A stretch of 20,797 bases of DNA. Origin: a virus. Below the pieces are notes generated by a model. That model ran no database searches. It worked only from the letters and a program-made list of their open reading frames with translations, and was not told the DNA's origin. The stretch covers positions 1-20,797 of the IMG/VR virus record IMGVR_UViG_3300042389_000401; one strand, 5' to 3'. Each line of letters opens with the position of its first letter. The stretch's first letter is position 1. Position numbers and translations under genes: made by a program. This document shows, one piece after another, positions 1 through 4,204 of the stretch.

Positions 1-41
1 TCACGGTAAGAATAGGGATTCGAATTCCCTTGGGTTCACCA
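1..41 (+). tRNA. partial tRNA, probably Glu (or Asp), 3' half only
   Basis: The window opens inside a tRNA. A 5-bp T-stem (AGGGA/TCCCT) around a TTCGAAT loop is followed by a 7-nt acceptor strand, discriminator A and encoded CCA. The first bases read TCAC, which fits anticodon positions 35-36 = TC, then A37 and C38. That pattern belongs to Glu (TTC/CTC) or Asp (GTC). Both are otherwise absent from this window. The identity is inferred because position 34 lies outside the window. Confidence 0.8.
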
Positions 42-47
42 CTTTAT

Positions 48-123
48 GGATCGTTAGCTCAGCTGGTAGAGCATTTGACTCTTAATCAACAGGTCGTAGG
101 TTCGAACCCTACACGGTCCACCA
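48..123 (+). tRNA. tRNA-Lys (CTT)
   Basis: Complete 76-nt cloverleaf with CCA encoded. The acceptor GGATCGT pairs with ACGGTCC, with one G-T. The anticodon loop is CTCTTAA on a TTGA/TCAA stem, giving anticodon CTT. It is the first of two Lys tRNAs here; the other, at 1348, has anticodon TTT. Confidence 0.96.
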
Positions 124-135
124 TTTTGTGATTGT

Positions 136-209
136 TTCCCGATGGTGTAATGGTAGCATACGAGTCTCCAAAACTCTTGGTTGCGGTTCAAGTCCGTATC
201 GGGAACCCA
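136..209 (+). tRNA. tRNA-Trp (CCA)
   Basis: 74-nt cloverleaf with acceptor TTCCCGA/TCGGGAA, anticodon loop CTCCAAA (anticodon CCA) and encoded CCA end. The discriminator base reads C, whereas bacterial tRNA-Trp usually has G73, so charging efficiency may differ. The other elements look normal: D-loop GG and T-loop TTCAAGT. Confidence 0.93.
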
Positions 210-317
210 TCTTCTAATGCATAGTGTGAGAACTCCCGCACTTAATAATGGGATACGGTGTGTGACTCTACCTAATGAAAAGAGCAGGAGCGGTGGTTAC
301 TTACACCGCAGCTATTT
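210..317 (+). ncRNA. 108-nt non-coding spacer in tRNA array with 3' hairpin
   Basis: No gene or tRNA fits here although most neighbouring tRNA spacers are only 4-12 nt. The clearest structure is a hairpin, GCGGTG at 290-295 with CACCGC at 304-309 (8-nt loop). It can be extended by AAAAGAGC (278-285) against GCTATTTT (311-318), which has one G-A mismatch. The extended stem reaches the first base of tRNA-Asn. The 5' part shows only weak pairing. It could be a stable small RNA processed with the tRNAs, or a decayed tRNA. Confidence 0.35.
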
Positions 318-392
318 TGGCGCGTAGATCAGCGGTAGATCAGCTGACTGTTAATCAGCCTGTCGGTGGTTCGATCCCACCCGTGCCAGCCA
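318..392 (+). tRNA. tRNA-Asn (GTT)
   Basis: 75-nt cloverleaf with acceptor TGGCGCG/CGTGCCA (one G-T). The anticodon stem GCTGA/TCAGC encloses loop CTGTTAA, so the anticodon is GTT. T-arm GGTGG/CCACC, discriminator G, CCA encoded. Confidence 0.94.
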
Positions 393-555
393 TCTTGGTG
401 ACCTGCAGATACATCTGACGGGTTCATCCTATCAGTGTAGGGGCTTTTCCGTTTCGGTAGCACTGATTGAAGTATGAGGCAGAACGGAATGTAATCTATG
501 TTGCGTGGGGGCATAGATAAGAACGAACCTTAAATGGTAGCCCACGCCTTATTTT
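393..555 (+). ncRNA. candidate structured RNA with H-type pseudoknot
   Basis: This 163-nt gap between tRNA-Asn and tRNA-Ala has no gene but contains several perfect stems. CAGA (405-408) pairs with TCTG (414-417), and ATCAGTG (431-437) with CACTGAT (461-467). ATCTATG (494-500) pairs with CATAGAT (512-518), and GCGTGGG (503-509) with CCCACGC (541-547). The last two stems interleave with 2-nt, 2-nt and 22-nt loops, the geometry of an H-type pseudoknot. T4's tRNA cluster also encodes stable RNAs of unknown function. The function here is unknown and the fold is by eye only. Confidence 0.5.
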
Positions 556-629
556 GGGGACGTAAGCTAACGGGAAACTGACGCCCTTGCACGGCGTACT
601 TGTGGGTTCGATTCCCACCGTCTCCACCA
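556..629 (+). tRNA. tRNA-Ala (TGC)
   Basis: 74-nt cloverleaf. Acceptor GGGGACG/CGTCTCC carries one G-T. The anticodon stem ACGCC/GGCGT encloses CTTGCAC, giving anticodon TGC. The expected G3-U70 alanine determinant is present. CCA encoded. Confidence 0.94.
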
Positions 630-632
630 CTT

Positions 633-742
633 TTGTTGTTTGTAAGCCCAGAGGCTAGATCGAGCGTTATGTAACTATCACAATACAATCCCGTTATCGA
701 TCGTAAAACGGGTGAGTCGATAGCATAGAGTGCAAACAACAA
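633..742 (+). ncRNA. candidate ~110-nt structured RNA, three-way junction
   Basis: A 10-bp perfect closing stem, TTGTTGTTTG (633-642) with CAAACAACAA (733-742), encloses two branches. One is a short hairpin, AGCC (645-648) with GGCT (653-656). The other is a long arm: TTATG (667-671) with CATAG (724-728), CTATC (675-679) with GATAG (719-723), capped by CCCGTT (690-695) with AACGGG (707-712). It has no tRNA features and no ORF. It lies between tRNA-Ala and tRNA-Gln, so tRNA processing (RNase P at the Gln 5' end) would free it. Unknown class; function not inferred. Confidence 0.6.
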
Positions 743-750
743 TCTTCTCT

Positions 751-824
751 TGAGGAGTCGTCTAACGGCAGGACAGCAGGTTTTGATCCTGCTTATCGTG
801 GTTCGAATCCATGCTCCTCAGCCA
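751..824 (+). tRNA. tRNA-Gln (TTG)
   Basis: 74-nt cloverleaf with perfect acceptor TGAGGAG/CTCCTCA. The anticodon stem GCAGG/CCTGC encloses TTTTGAT, giving anticodon TTG. Discriminator G and CCA encoded. The unstable U1-A72 pair and G73 fit known glutamine identity elements. Confidence 0.95.
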
Positions 825-830
825 AAATTT

Positions 831-917
831 GGACAGGTTGGAGAGCGGTTAAATCCAATTGACTGTAAATCAATCACCCTACGGGTTACGCTAGTTCGAA
901 TCTAGCCCTGTCCACCA
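831..917 (+). tRNA. tRNA-Tyr (GTA)
   Basis: 87-nt type II tRNA with acceptor GGACAGG/CCTGTCC and anticodon stem ATTGA/TCAAT around CTGTAAA (anticodon GTA). It has a long variable arm, normal for bacterial tRNA-Tyr. Discriminator A and CCA encoded. It follows tRNA-Gln after only 6 nt. Confidence 0.95.
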
Positions 918-922
918 ATTAT

Positions 923-997
923 GTGATGGTTGACTAATGGTAAGTCCCCAGGTTGTGATCCTGGTATATCTGGGTTCGAGTCCCAGTCATCACCCCA
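923..997 (+). tRNA. tRNA-His (GTG)
   Basis: 75-nt cloverleaf: acceptor GTGATGG/TCATCAC, anticodon stem CCAGG/CCTGG around TTGTGAT (anticodon GTG), discriminator C, CCA encoded. The base before position 1 is T rather than the G-1 that normally pairs with C73 in bacterial tRNA-His. The canonical G-1:C73 identity pair is therefore not encoded in this reading. Confidence 0.92.
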
Positions 998-1001
998 CAA
1001 T

Positions 1002-1077
1002 GGGACCATAGCTCAGTTGGTAGAGCAAACGCTTGATAAGCGTTAGGTCACTGGTTCGAGCCCAGTTGGTCCCACCA
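1002..1077 (+). tRNA. tRNA-Ile (GAT), copy 1
   Basis: 76-nt cloverleaf: acceptor GGGACCA/TGGTCCC, anticodon stem AACGC/GCGTT around TTGATAA (anticodon GAT), CCA encoded. It is closely similar to the Ile(GAT) gene at 3164, with most differences in the stems. This is one sign that part of the array was duplicated. Confidence 0.95.
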
Positions 1078-1085
1078 TTTTGTTT

Positions 1086-1175
1086 GGAAGATTGACAGAG
1101 AGGCTTATTGTCGCTGTTTGCTAAACAGATGGGGTAGAAATACCCACACAGGTTCAAATCCTGTATCTTCCGCCA
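1086..1175 (+). tRNA. tRNA-Ser (GCT)
   Basis: 90-nt type II tRNA: acceptor GGAAGAT/ATCTTCC, stem CTGT/ACAG around TTGCTAA (anticodon GCT). A long variable arm with a GGGT/ACCC stem and discriminator G are serine features. CCA encoded. It reads AGC/AGU. Confidence 0.95.
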
Positions 1176-1182
1176 ATACAAT

Positions 1183-1258
1183 AGAAACATAGCATAGCGG
1201 CTAATGCGCCACCTTCATACGGTGTTTATCGTGAGTTCGAGTCTCACTGTTTCTACCA
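1183..1258 (+). tRNA. tRNA with CAT anticodon (Met or lysidine-type Ile2), copy 1
   Basis: 76-nt cloverleaf: acceptor AGAAACA/TGTTTCT, stem CACC/GGTG around TTCATAC (anticodon CAT), CCA encoded. Its close relative at 2997 has the same loop. CAT is ambiguous between elongator Met and Ile2, where C34 is changed to lysidine and AUA is read. T32/C38 differ from the CTCATAA loop of the Met gene at 19252. It has none of the initiator features of the gene at 2471. Confidence 0.93.
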
Positions 1259-1267
1259 TTTTAACAT

Positions 1268-1342
1268 GTGACGGTGGCTGAAAGGTCAGGCAGAAGTCTG
1301 CAAAACTTCTTCATGCTGGTTCGAGTCCCGTCCGAGTCGCCA
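1268..1342 (+). tRNA. tRNA-Cys (GCA), degenerate copy
   Basis: The anticodon arm is perfect (AGAAGT/ACTTCT around CTGCAAA, anticodon GCA) and CCA is encoded. The acceptor GTGACGG against CCGAGTC has three adjacent mismatches at 2:71, 3:70 and 4:69. The T-stem has a T-C mismatch, and the discriminator is G instead of the U73 needed by cysteinyl-tRNA synthetase. The intact copy is at 3078. This one is probably decaying or has been repurposed. Confidence 0.8.
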
Positions 1343-1347
1343 TATTC

Positions 1348-1423
1348 GGGACCTTAGCTCAGCTGGTAGAGCAGTAGACTTTTAATCTATTGGTCAGGAG
1401 TTCGAATCTCCTAGGTCCTACCA
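1348..1423 (+). tRNA. tRNA-Lys (TTT)
   Basis: 76-nt cloverleaf: acceptor GGGACCT/AGGTCCT (G1-T72), stem TAGA/TCTA around CTTTTAA (anticodon TTT), discriminator A, CCA encoded. With Lys(CTT) at 48 it serves both lysine codons. Confidence 0.95.
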
Positions 1424-1427
1424 ATTC

Positions 1428-1519
1428 GCTCCTGTAGTGTAAGGTAGCACGACGAGTCTTATAAGCTCGATTCGCCAGATTAGCGGTTAGTCTTGGTTCA
1501 AGTCCAAGCAGGAGCACCA
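1428..1519 (+). tRNA. tRNA-Ile (TAT) with long variable arm
   Basis: 92-nt tRNA with perfect acceptor GCTCCTG/CAGGAGC and T-arm CTTGG/CCAAG. The anticodon stem CGAGT/GCTCG (one T-G) encloses CTTATAA, giving anticodon TAT, which would read AUA. The variable region is about 22 nt with a TCGC/GCGG hairpin. Length of that kind belongs to Leu, Ser and Tyr tRNAs, not Ile. The aminoacylation identity is therefore uncertain. CCA encoded. Confidence 0.85.
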
Positions 1520-1532
1520 AACGGAGATTGTT

Positions 1533-1940
1533 ATGGATACTTACAACAGAACATTTGCTAAGACAGTAACGTATAGAATAGTAACATTCATACTTACATT
1601 TGTCTTAACATACTTAATAACTGGTGATGCCTTTCCATCTGCAACGATTGCAATTCTCTCGTTGACTGCTGGTGCCTTATCGTTTATAATACACGAACGT
1701 CTTTGGACGAGAGTGAAATGGGGCAACTTGGGCGGAATCGATCGTAAGATTAGATCAGTTGCGAAAACAATTACATATAGACTTTGGTCATTGTTCATCG
1801 TCTTTGTAATTGGACTATTTCTTGGAATGGGTGGTGGTGATGCAGCATTGCTAACTATCGCTCTCAACATTATGTACTTGACCACACACTACGTAAATGA
1901 GAGGTTGTGGAATAGAGTGAAATGGGGTAAGATATACTAA
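1533..1940 (+). CDS. DUF2061 family membrane protein, two tandem domains
   Basis: 135 aa. Two copies of the DUF2061 pattern are visible, at about residues 7-65 and 73-132. Each starts with a K-T-x-T-Y-R motif, contains two hydrophobic segments and ends with E-R-L-W-x-R-V-K-W-G. This predicts a four-helix integral membrane protein. DUF2061 proteins are small bacterial and phage membrane proteins of unknown function. GGAG at 1523-1526 lies 6 nt before the ATG, supporting this start. The gene sits wholly inside the tRNA array, 13 nt after tRNA-Ile(TAT) and 6 nt before tRNA-Pro, so it probably shares their transcript. Confidence 0.88.
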   Translation: MDTYNRTFAKTVTYRIVTFILTFVLTYLITGDAFPSATIAILSLTAGALSFIIHERLWTRVKWGNLGGIDRKIRSVAKTITYRLWSLFIVFVIGLFLGMGGGDAALLTIALNIMYLTTHYVNERLWNRVKWGKIY

Positions 1941-1946
1941 TAGTTT

Positions 1947-2023
1947 CGGATATTAGCTCAGTCTGGTAGAGCACCTGCTTTGGGAGCAGGGGGTCGCAAG
2001 TTCGAGTCTTGCATGTCCGACCA
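1947..2023 (+). tRNA. tRNA-Pro (TGG)
   Basis: 77-nt cloverleaf: acceptor CGGATAT/ATGTCCG, stem CCTGC/GCAGG around TTTGGGA (anticodon TGG), discriminator A, CCA encoded. C1-G72 fits the bacterial proline identity pair. Confidence 0.95.
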
Positions 2024-2029
2024 ATTTTC

Positions 2030-2114
2030 GCGACTGTGGTGGAATCGGTATACACAACAGACTTAAAATCTGTCGGCGTCAGCCTTGTCGGTTCGAGTCC
2101 GACCAGTCGCACCA
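2030..2114 (+). tRNA. tRNA-Leu (TAA)
   Basis: 85-nt type II tRNA: acceptor GCGACTG/CAGTCGC, stem CAGA/TCTG around CTTAAAA (anticodon TAA), long variable arm, discriminator A, CCA encoded. It reads UUA/UUG, codons that suit this AT-rich phage. Confidence 0.95.
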
Positions 2115-2121
2115 AGTTTAT

Positions 2122-2198
2122 GGCCTCGTAGCTCAGTGGATTAGAGCAACAGCCTTCTAAGCTGTGGGTCGCAGGTTCGAGTCCTGCCGGGGTCGCCA
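2122..2198 (+). tRNA. tRNA-Arg (TCT)
   Basis: 77-nt cloverleaf: acceptor GGCCTCG/CGGGGTC with two G-T pairs, stem CAGC/GCTG around CTTCTAA (anticodon TCT), discriminator G, CCA encoded. It reads AGA/AGG, the Arg codons that dominate genes such as the one at 10168-10764. Confidence 0.95.
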
Positions 2199-2206
2199 GT
2201 TTATTG

Positions 2207-2235
2207 TTGACTTTATACATATAGTTTAGTACAAT
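2207..2235 (+). promoter_or_regulatory. sigma70-type promoter before tRNA-Thr
   Basis: TTGACT (2207-2212), a 17-nt spacer and TACAAT (2230-2235) match the bacterial -35/-10 pattern closely. The 46-nt gap is wider than most spacers in the array. Transcription would start a few bases before tRNA-Thr at 2245. It shares TAGTACAATACA with the promoter at 5466. Confidence 0.65.
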
Positions 2236-2244
2236 ACAGATATC

Positions 2245-2320
2245 GCCCACTTAGCACAGCTGGTAGTGCACCTGATTTGTAATCAGGGGGTCGGGAGTTC
2301 GATCCTCTCAGTGGGCACCA
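2245..2320 (+). tRNA. tRNA-Thr (TGT)
   Basis: 76-nt cloverleaf: acceptor GCCCACT/AGTGGGC, stem CCTGA/TCAGG around TTTGTAA (anticodon TGT), discriminator A, CCA encoded. It is the first gene after the promoter at 2207. Confidence 0.95.
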
Positions 2321-2470
2321 TTTCTTAAAAACATAAATAACAATCGCCGCACTAACCTTTCGGTGTAAGTGTTATGCGCACGGCGCTGGCGTTATAGGAT
2401 CCAGCTACTGCTCGAGAAGTAGCACTCAGTAGCGCGCTGAGGGAAAAGATGAACCGATACCTTTTTTTGT
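2321..2470 (+). ncRNA. candidate structured RNA upstream of tRNA-fMet
   Basis: This 150-nt gap has no ORF but several stems. CGCCG (2345-2349) pairs with CGGCG (2381-2385), enclosing CACT/AGTG and ACC/GGT (2350-2371). GCTACT (2404-2409) pairs with AGTAGC (2418-2423), and CTCAG (2425-2429) with CTGAG (2437-2441). A seven-T run lies at 2462-2468. ATAACA (2337-2342) could instead pair with TGTTAT (2370-2375), crossing the CGCCG stem as a pseudoknot or switch. The T run is too far (21 nt) from the last stem for a standard terminator. Function unknown. Confidence 0.5.
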
Positions 2471-2545
2471 TGCGGGGTAGAGAAGTAGCAACTCGTTAGC
2501 CTCATAAGCTAAAGACCGGTGGTGCAAATCCATCCCCCGCTACCA
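2471..2545 (+). tRNA. initiator-like tRNA-fMet (CAT)
   Basis: 75-nt tRNA, anticodon loop CTCATAA. The body strongly resembles bacterial initiator tRNA: GCGGGG near the 5' end, CCCCGC near the 3' end, an unpaired 1:72 (T-T here, C-A in E. coli) and an A11-T24 pair, both initiator hallmarks. The usual three G-C pairs at 29-31/39-41 are absent (AGC/GCT instead). The D-loop has A18 rather than G18, and the T-loop reads TGCAAAT, with G at position 55. CCA encoded. Confidence 0.85.
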
Positions 2546-2555
2546 ACTTAATATT

Positions 2556-2828
2556 ATGACACTAGATCAATTCAATAGTATATTTCCTTTCGTAGCAAGC
2601 ACTGCTGTTATACTGAACATTCGCAGAGTGTATCAGGATAAGATTGTTAAGGGAATCCATTGGGCCAGTCCTCTTATCAATTACACTGGCCAGATATCAG
2701 GAACATACTTACTATATTCATTAGGTCAGTACTATTCTATGATGGCAGGTATTTGGTATACCATGTTGTCTGTTACTTGGTATTGTATGATGATATACTA
2801 CAACTACATTAAAAAGATGCCCGGTTAG
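2556..2828 (+). CDS. small three-helix membrane protein, PQ-loop/SemiSWEET-like
   Basis: 90 aa with about three hydrophobic segments (roughly residues 8-24, 38-58 and 62-85). The first helix is followed by a basic stretch and K-G-I-H-W, which recalls the R-x-K-x-x-x-G-[IV]-S pattern after helix 1 in PQ-loop/SemiSWEET proteins of about the same length. SemiSWEETs form dimeric sugar pores, but sugar transport here is only a guess from size and topology. Its last three codons and TAG stop lie within tRNA-Val (10-nt overlap), so the stop is tRNA positions 8-10. No strong ribosome site is visible before the ATG, which is 10 nt after tRNA-fMet. Confidence 0.75.
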   Translation: MTLDQFNSIFPFVASTAVILNIRRVYQDKIVKGIHWASPLINYTGQISGTYLLYSLGQYYSMMAGIWYTMLSVTWYCMMIYYNYIKKMPG

Positions 2829-2894
2829 CTCAGCGGTAGTAGCATCTCCTTTACACGGAGAGGGTCGGCGGTTCAATCCCGTCACCGGGTACCA
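2819..2894 (+). tRNA. tRNA-Val (TAC)
   Basis: 76-nt cloverleaf: acceptor GCCCGGT/ACCGGGT (G1-T72), stem CTCC/GGAG around TTTACAC (anticodon TAC), discriminator A, CCA encoded. Its first ten bases are also the end of the membrane-protein gene at 2556-2828. Confidence 0.94.
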
Positions 2895-2996
2895 TATATA
2901 ATATAGCCTCGTACTGCTCAGGCAAGTGGGGCAAAGGCCGGTGGCTCGCGGCGCCAAGCACGAAAAACGCCTTGGCCAACATGAGCCTCCTTTTAT
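2895..2996 (+). ncRNA. candidate GC-rich structured RNA in tRNA array
   Basis: This 102-nt gap has no gene and is GC-richer than its surroundings. GCCAAG (2953-2958) pairs perfectly with CTTGGC (2971-2976), nested inside GGCTC (2943-2947) with GAGCC (2983-2987). A separate small hairpin is GCCT (2906-2909) with AGGC (2920-2923). It ends 9 nt before the next tRNA, so processing could free it. Class and function unknown. Confidence 0.42.
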
Positions 2997-3072
2997 AGCA
3001 ATGTAGCATAGCGGCCAATGCACCTCCTTCATACGGAGTTTATCGTCAGTTCGAGTCTGACCATTGCTACCA
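2997..3072 (+). tRNA. tRNA with CAT anticodon (Met or Ile2), copy 2
   Basis: 76-nt cloverleaf: acceptor AGCAATG/CATTGCT, stem CTCC/GGAG around TTCATAC (anticodon CAT), CCA encoded. It resembles the gene at 1183 along its whole length and, like it, is followed directly by a Cys tRNA. The pair looks like a duplicated block. Confidence 0.93.
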
Positions 3073-3077
3073 TGTTT

Positions 3078-3152
3078 GTTGCGGTGGCAGAAAAGTTATG
3101 CAAGAGTCTGCAAAACTCTTTTATGCTGGTGCGAGTCCAGTCCGCAACTCCA
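3078..3152 (+). tRNA. tRNA-Cys (GCA), intact copy
   Basis: 75-nt cloverleaf with perfect acceptor GTTGCGG/CCGCAAC, anticodon loop CTGCAAA (anticodon GCA) and U73, the cysteine discriminator. Compared with the copy at 1268 the D-loop has A18 instead of G18, and the T-loop is TGCGAGT, with G at 55. CCA encoded. Confidence 0.94.
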
Positions 3153-3163
3153 TATACATATAA

Positions 3164-3239
3164 GGGACAATAGCTCAGTTGGTAGAGCAAAGTGTTGATA
3201 ACGCTTAGGTCCATGGTTCGAGCCCATGTTGTCCCACCA
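3164..3239 (+). tRNA. tRNA-Ile (GAT), copy 2
   Basis: 76-nt cloverleaf: acceptor GGGACAA/TTGTCCC, stem AAGTG/CGCTT (one T-G) around TTGATAA (anticodon GAT), CCA encoded. Near-duplicate of the gene at 1002, with compensating changes in the stems. Confidence 0.95.
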
Positions 3240-3253
3240 CTTTGAGGTTTGCT

Positions 3254-3613
3254 ATGAGATTCTTAACAAGGAAGTTAGTCCAGCCAAGTGATCTAAATGT
3301 AAGAGGTACTCTGTTTGGAGGACGACTTCTTGCCTGGGTCGACGAGGAGGCAGCAATCTTTGCCGGCGTTGAGGCAAGGCACAATAAAGTTGTCACTAAG
3401 AGCATTTCAGCAATCGATTTCATTGCACCAGCATTCCAAGGGGATATTATTGAGATTGGTGTAAGATTGAAATCAGTTGGTAGGACCTCTATCACTGTTG
3501 AGGTCCAAGTACGCAATCTTGTTACTCAAAAAGTAATAGTCAACATTGATGAGATGATATTTGTTTGCGTAGATGAAAATGGCAAACCAACACCACACAG
3601 TCTAAGAAAGTAA
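3254..3613 (+). CDS. acyl-CoA thioesterase, hotdog fold (YciA-like)
   Basis: 119 aa from ATG 3254. GAGG at 3244-3247, 6 nt upstream, favours this start over the TTG at 3242. The N-terminal part carries the acyl-CoA hydrolase pattern: N15, G18, F21-G22-G23, and the expected catalytic acidic residue D30 in W-V-D-E-E. A strand-rich hotdog core follows. The family hydrolyses acyl-CoA thioesters in the cytoplasm and acts as dimers or hexamers. It directly follows tRNA-Ile and is 1 nt from the next methyltransferase, so they are likely co-transcribed. A phage could use it to alter host fatty-acid flux, which is an inference. Confidence 0.82.
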   Translation: MRFLTRKLVQPSDLNVRGTLFGGRLLAWVDEEAAIFAGVEARHNKVVTKSISAIDFIAPAFQGDIIEIGVRLKSVGRTSITVEVQVRNLVTQKVIVNIDEMIFVCVDENGKPTPHSLRK

Positions 3614-3614
3614 T

Positions 3615-4196
3615 ATGGCATACCTACCAGAATACTTGGAATTCGTTACAGAAGCAATTAGGCTTGAGTTCTTTCAGCCTAATGGACTATCAATGTTTGA
3701 GCTTGGTAACCAAAGATTTATTGGTGGTGAGTTCTCAACTGGTAAACAACATTTTGAACACTATGGTATGCTTCACACATCCGTTGATATTAATGGAGAG
3801 GATGGAGCACTTGCTTTAGATTTAAGAAAGCCAGAACTCTTCTATGACTTCAGATGTAGATATGATGTCCTAACTAATCTTGGCGTCACAGAACATGTTG
3901 AACCAATTGTCAGCCAGTATGAATGCTTTTCTATTATTCATGATGTCGTAAGAGCTGGTGGCATTATGATTCATATGGTACCTGATGTTGAGGAGTTAGA
4001 TGTTAGTGGTGCTTGGAATAAGCATTGTAGTATCTATTACCAAAAAGAATTCTTTAGTGAACTAGCCGAACAATGTAACTATACCATTCTAGAGAATAAG
4101 GTCATCTTCGGATTAAGATCTGTAGTGCTAAGAAAAGAAACAGCAAGATCATTCACAACAAACGCTGAGATATTTTCTTTGATACAACAAAGATAA
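3615..4196 (+). CDS. class I SAM-dependent methyltransferase-like protein
   Basis: 193 aa. Residues 27-40 (M-F-E-L-G-N, then F-I-G-G) resemble the glycine-rich SAM-binding motif I. S-V-D-I-N-G near residue 56 fits the acidic end of strand 2. A Y-D-V-L-T-N-L-G-V-T-E-H-V-E stretch matches the motif seen in small phage and cell-surface methyltransferases, and Val-Arg-Ala-Gly-Gly after a helix is typical of motif post-III. Motif I is not perfect. The substrate cannot be read from sequence. It lies between the thioesterase (1-nt gap) and the oxygenase. Confidence 0.68.
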   Translation: MAYLPEYLEFVTEAIRLEFFQPNGLSMFELGNQRFIGGEFSTGKQHFEHYGMLHTSVDINGEDGALALDLRKPELFYDFRCRYDVLTNLGVTEHVEPIVSQYECFSIIHDVVRAGGIMIHMVPDVEELDVSGAWNKHCSIYYQKEFFSELAEQCNYTILENKVIFGLRSVVLRKETARSFTTNAEIFSLIQQR

Positions 4197-4204
4197 ATAA
4201 TTTT

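Noticed and set aside
2462-2468. Seven-T run as a Rho-independent terminator
   Set aside because: The nearest stable stem ends 21 nt upstream, so the hairpin and T tract are not adjacent.
2321-2470. tmRNA or group I intron in the long tRNA spacers
   Set aside because: No tRNA-Ala-like ends, tag frame or intron core elements are visible, and the spacers (100-163 nt) are too short for a group I intron.
329-3214. Minus-strand reading frames across the tRNA array with strings such as W-D-R-T-T-D or A-R-T-S-D-L-T
   Set aside because: These are antisense translations of tRNA T-arms and anticodon arms, a well-known source of false proteins in databases; every one lies over tRNA genes.
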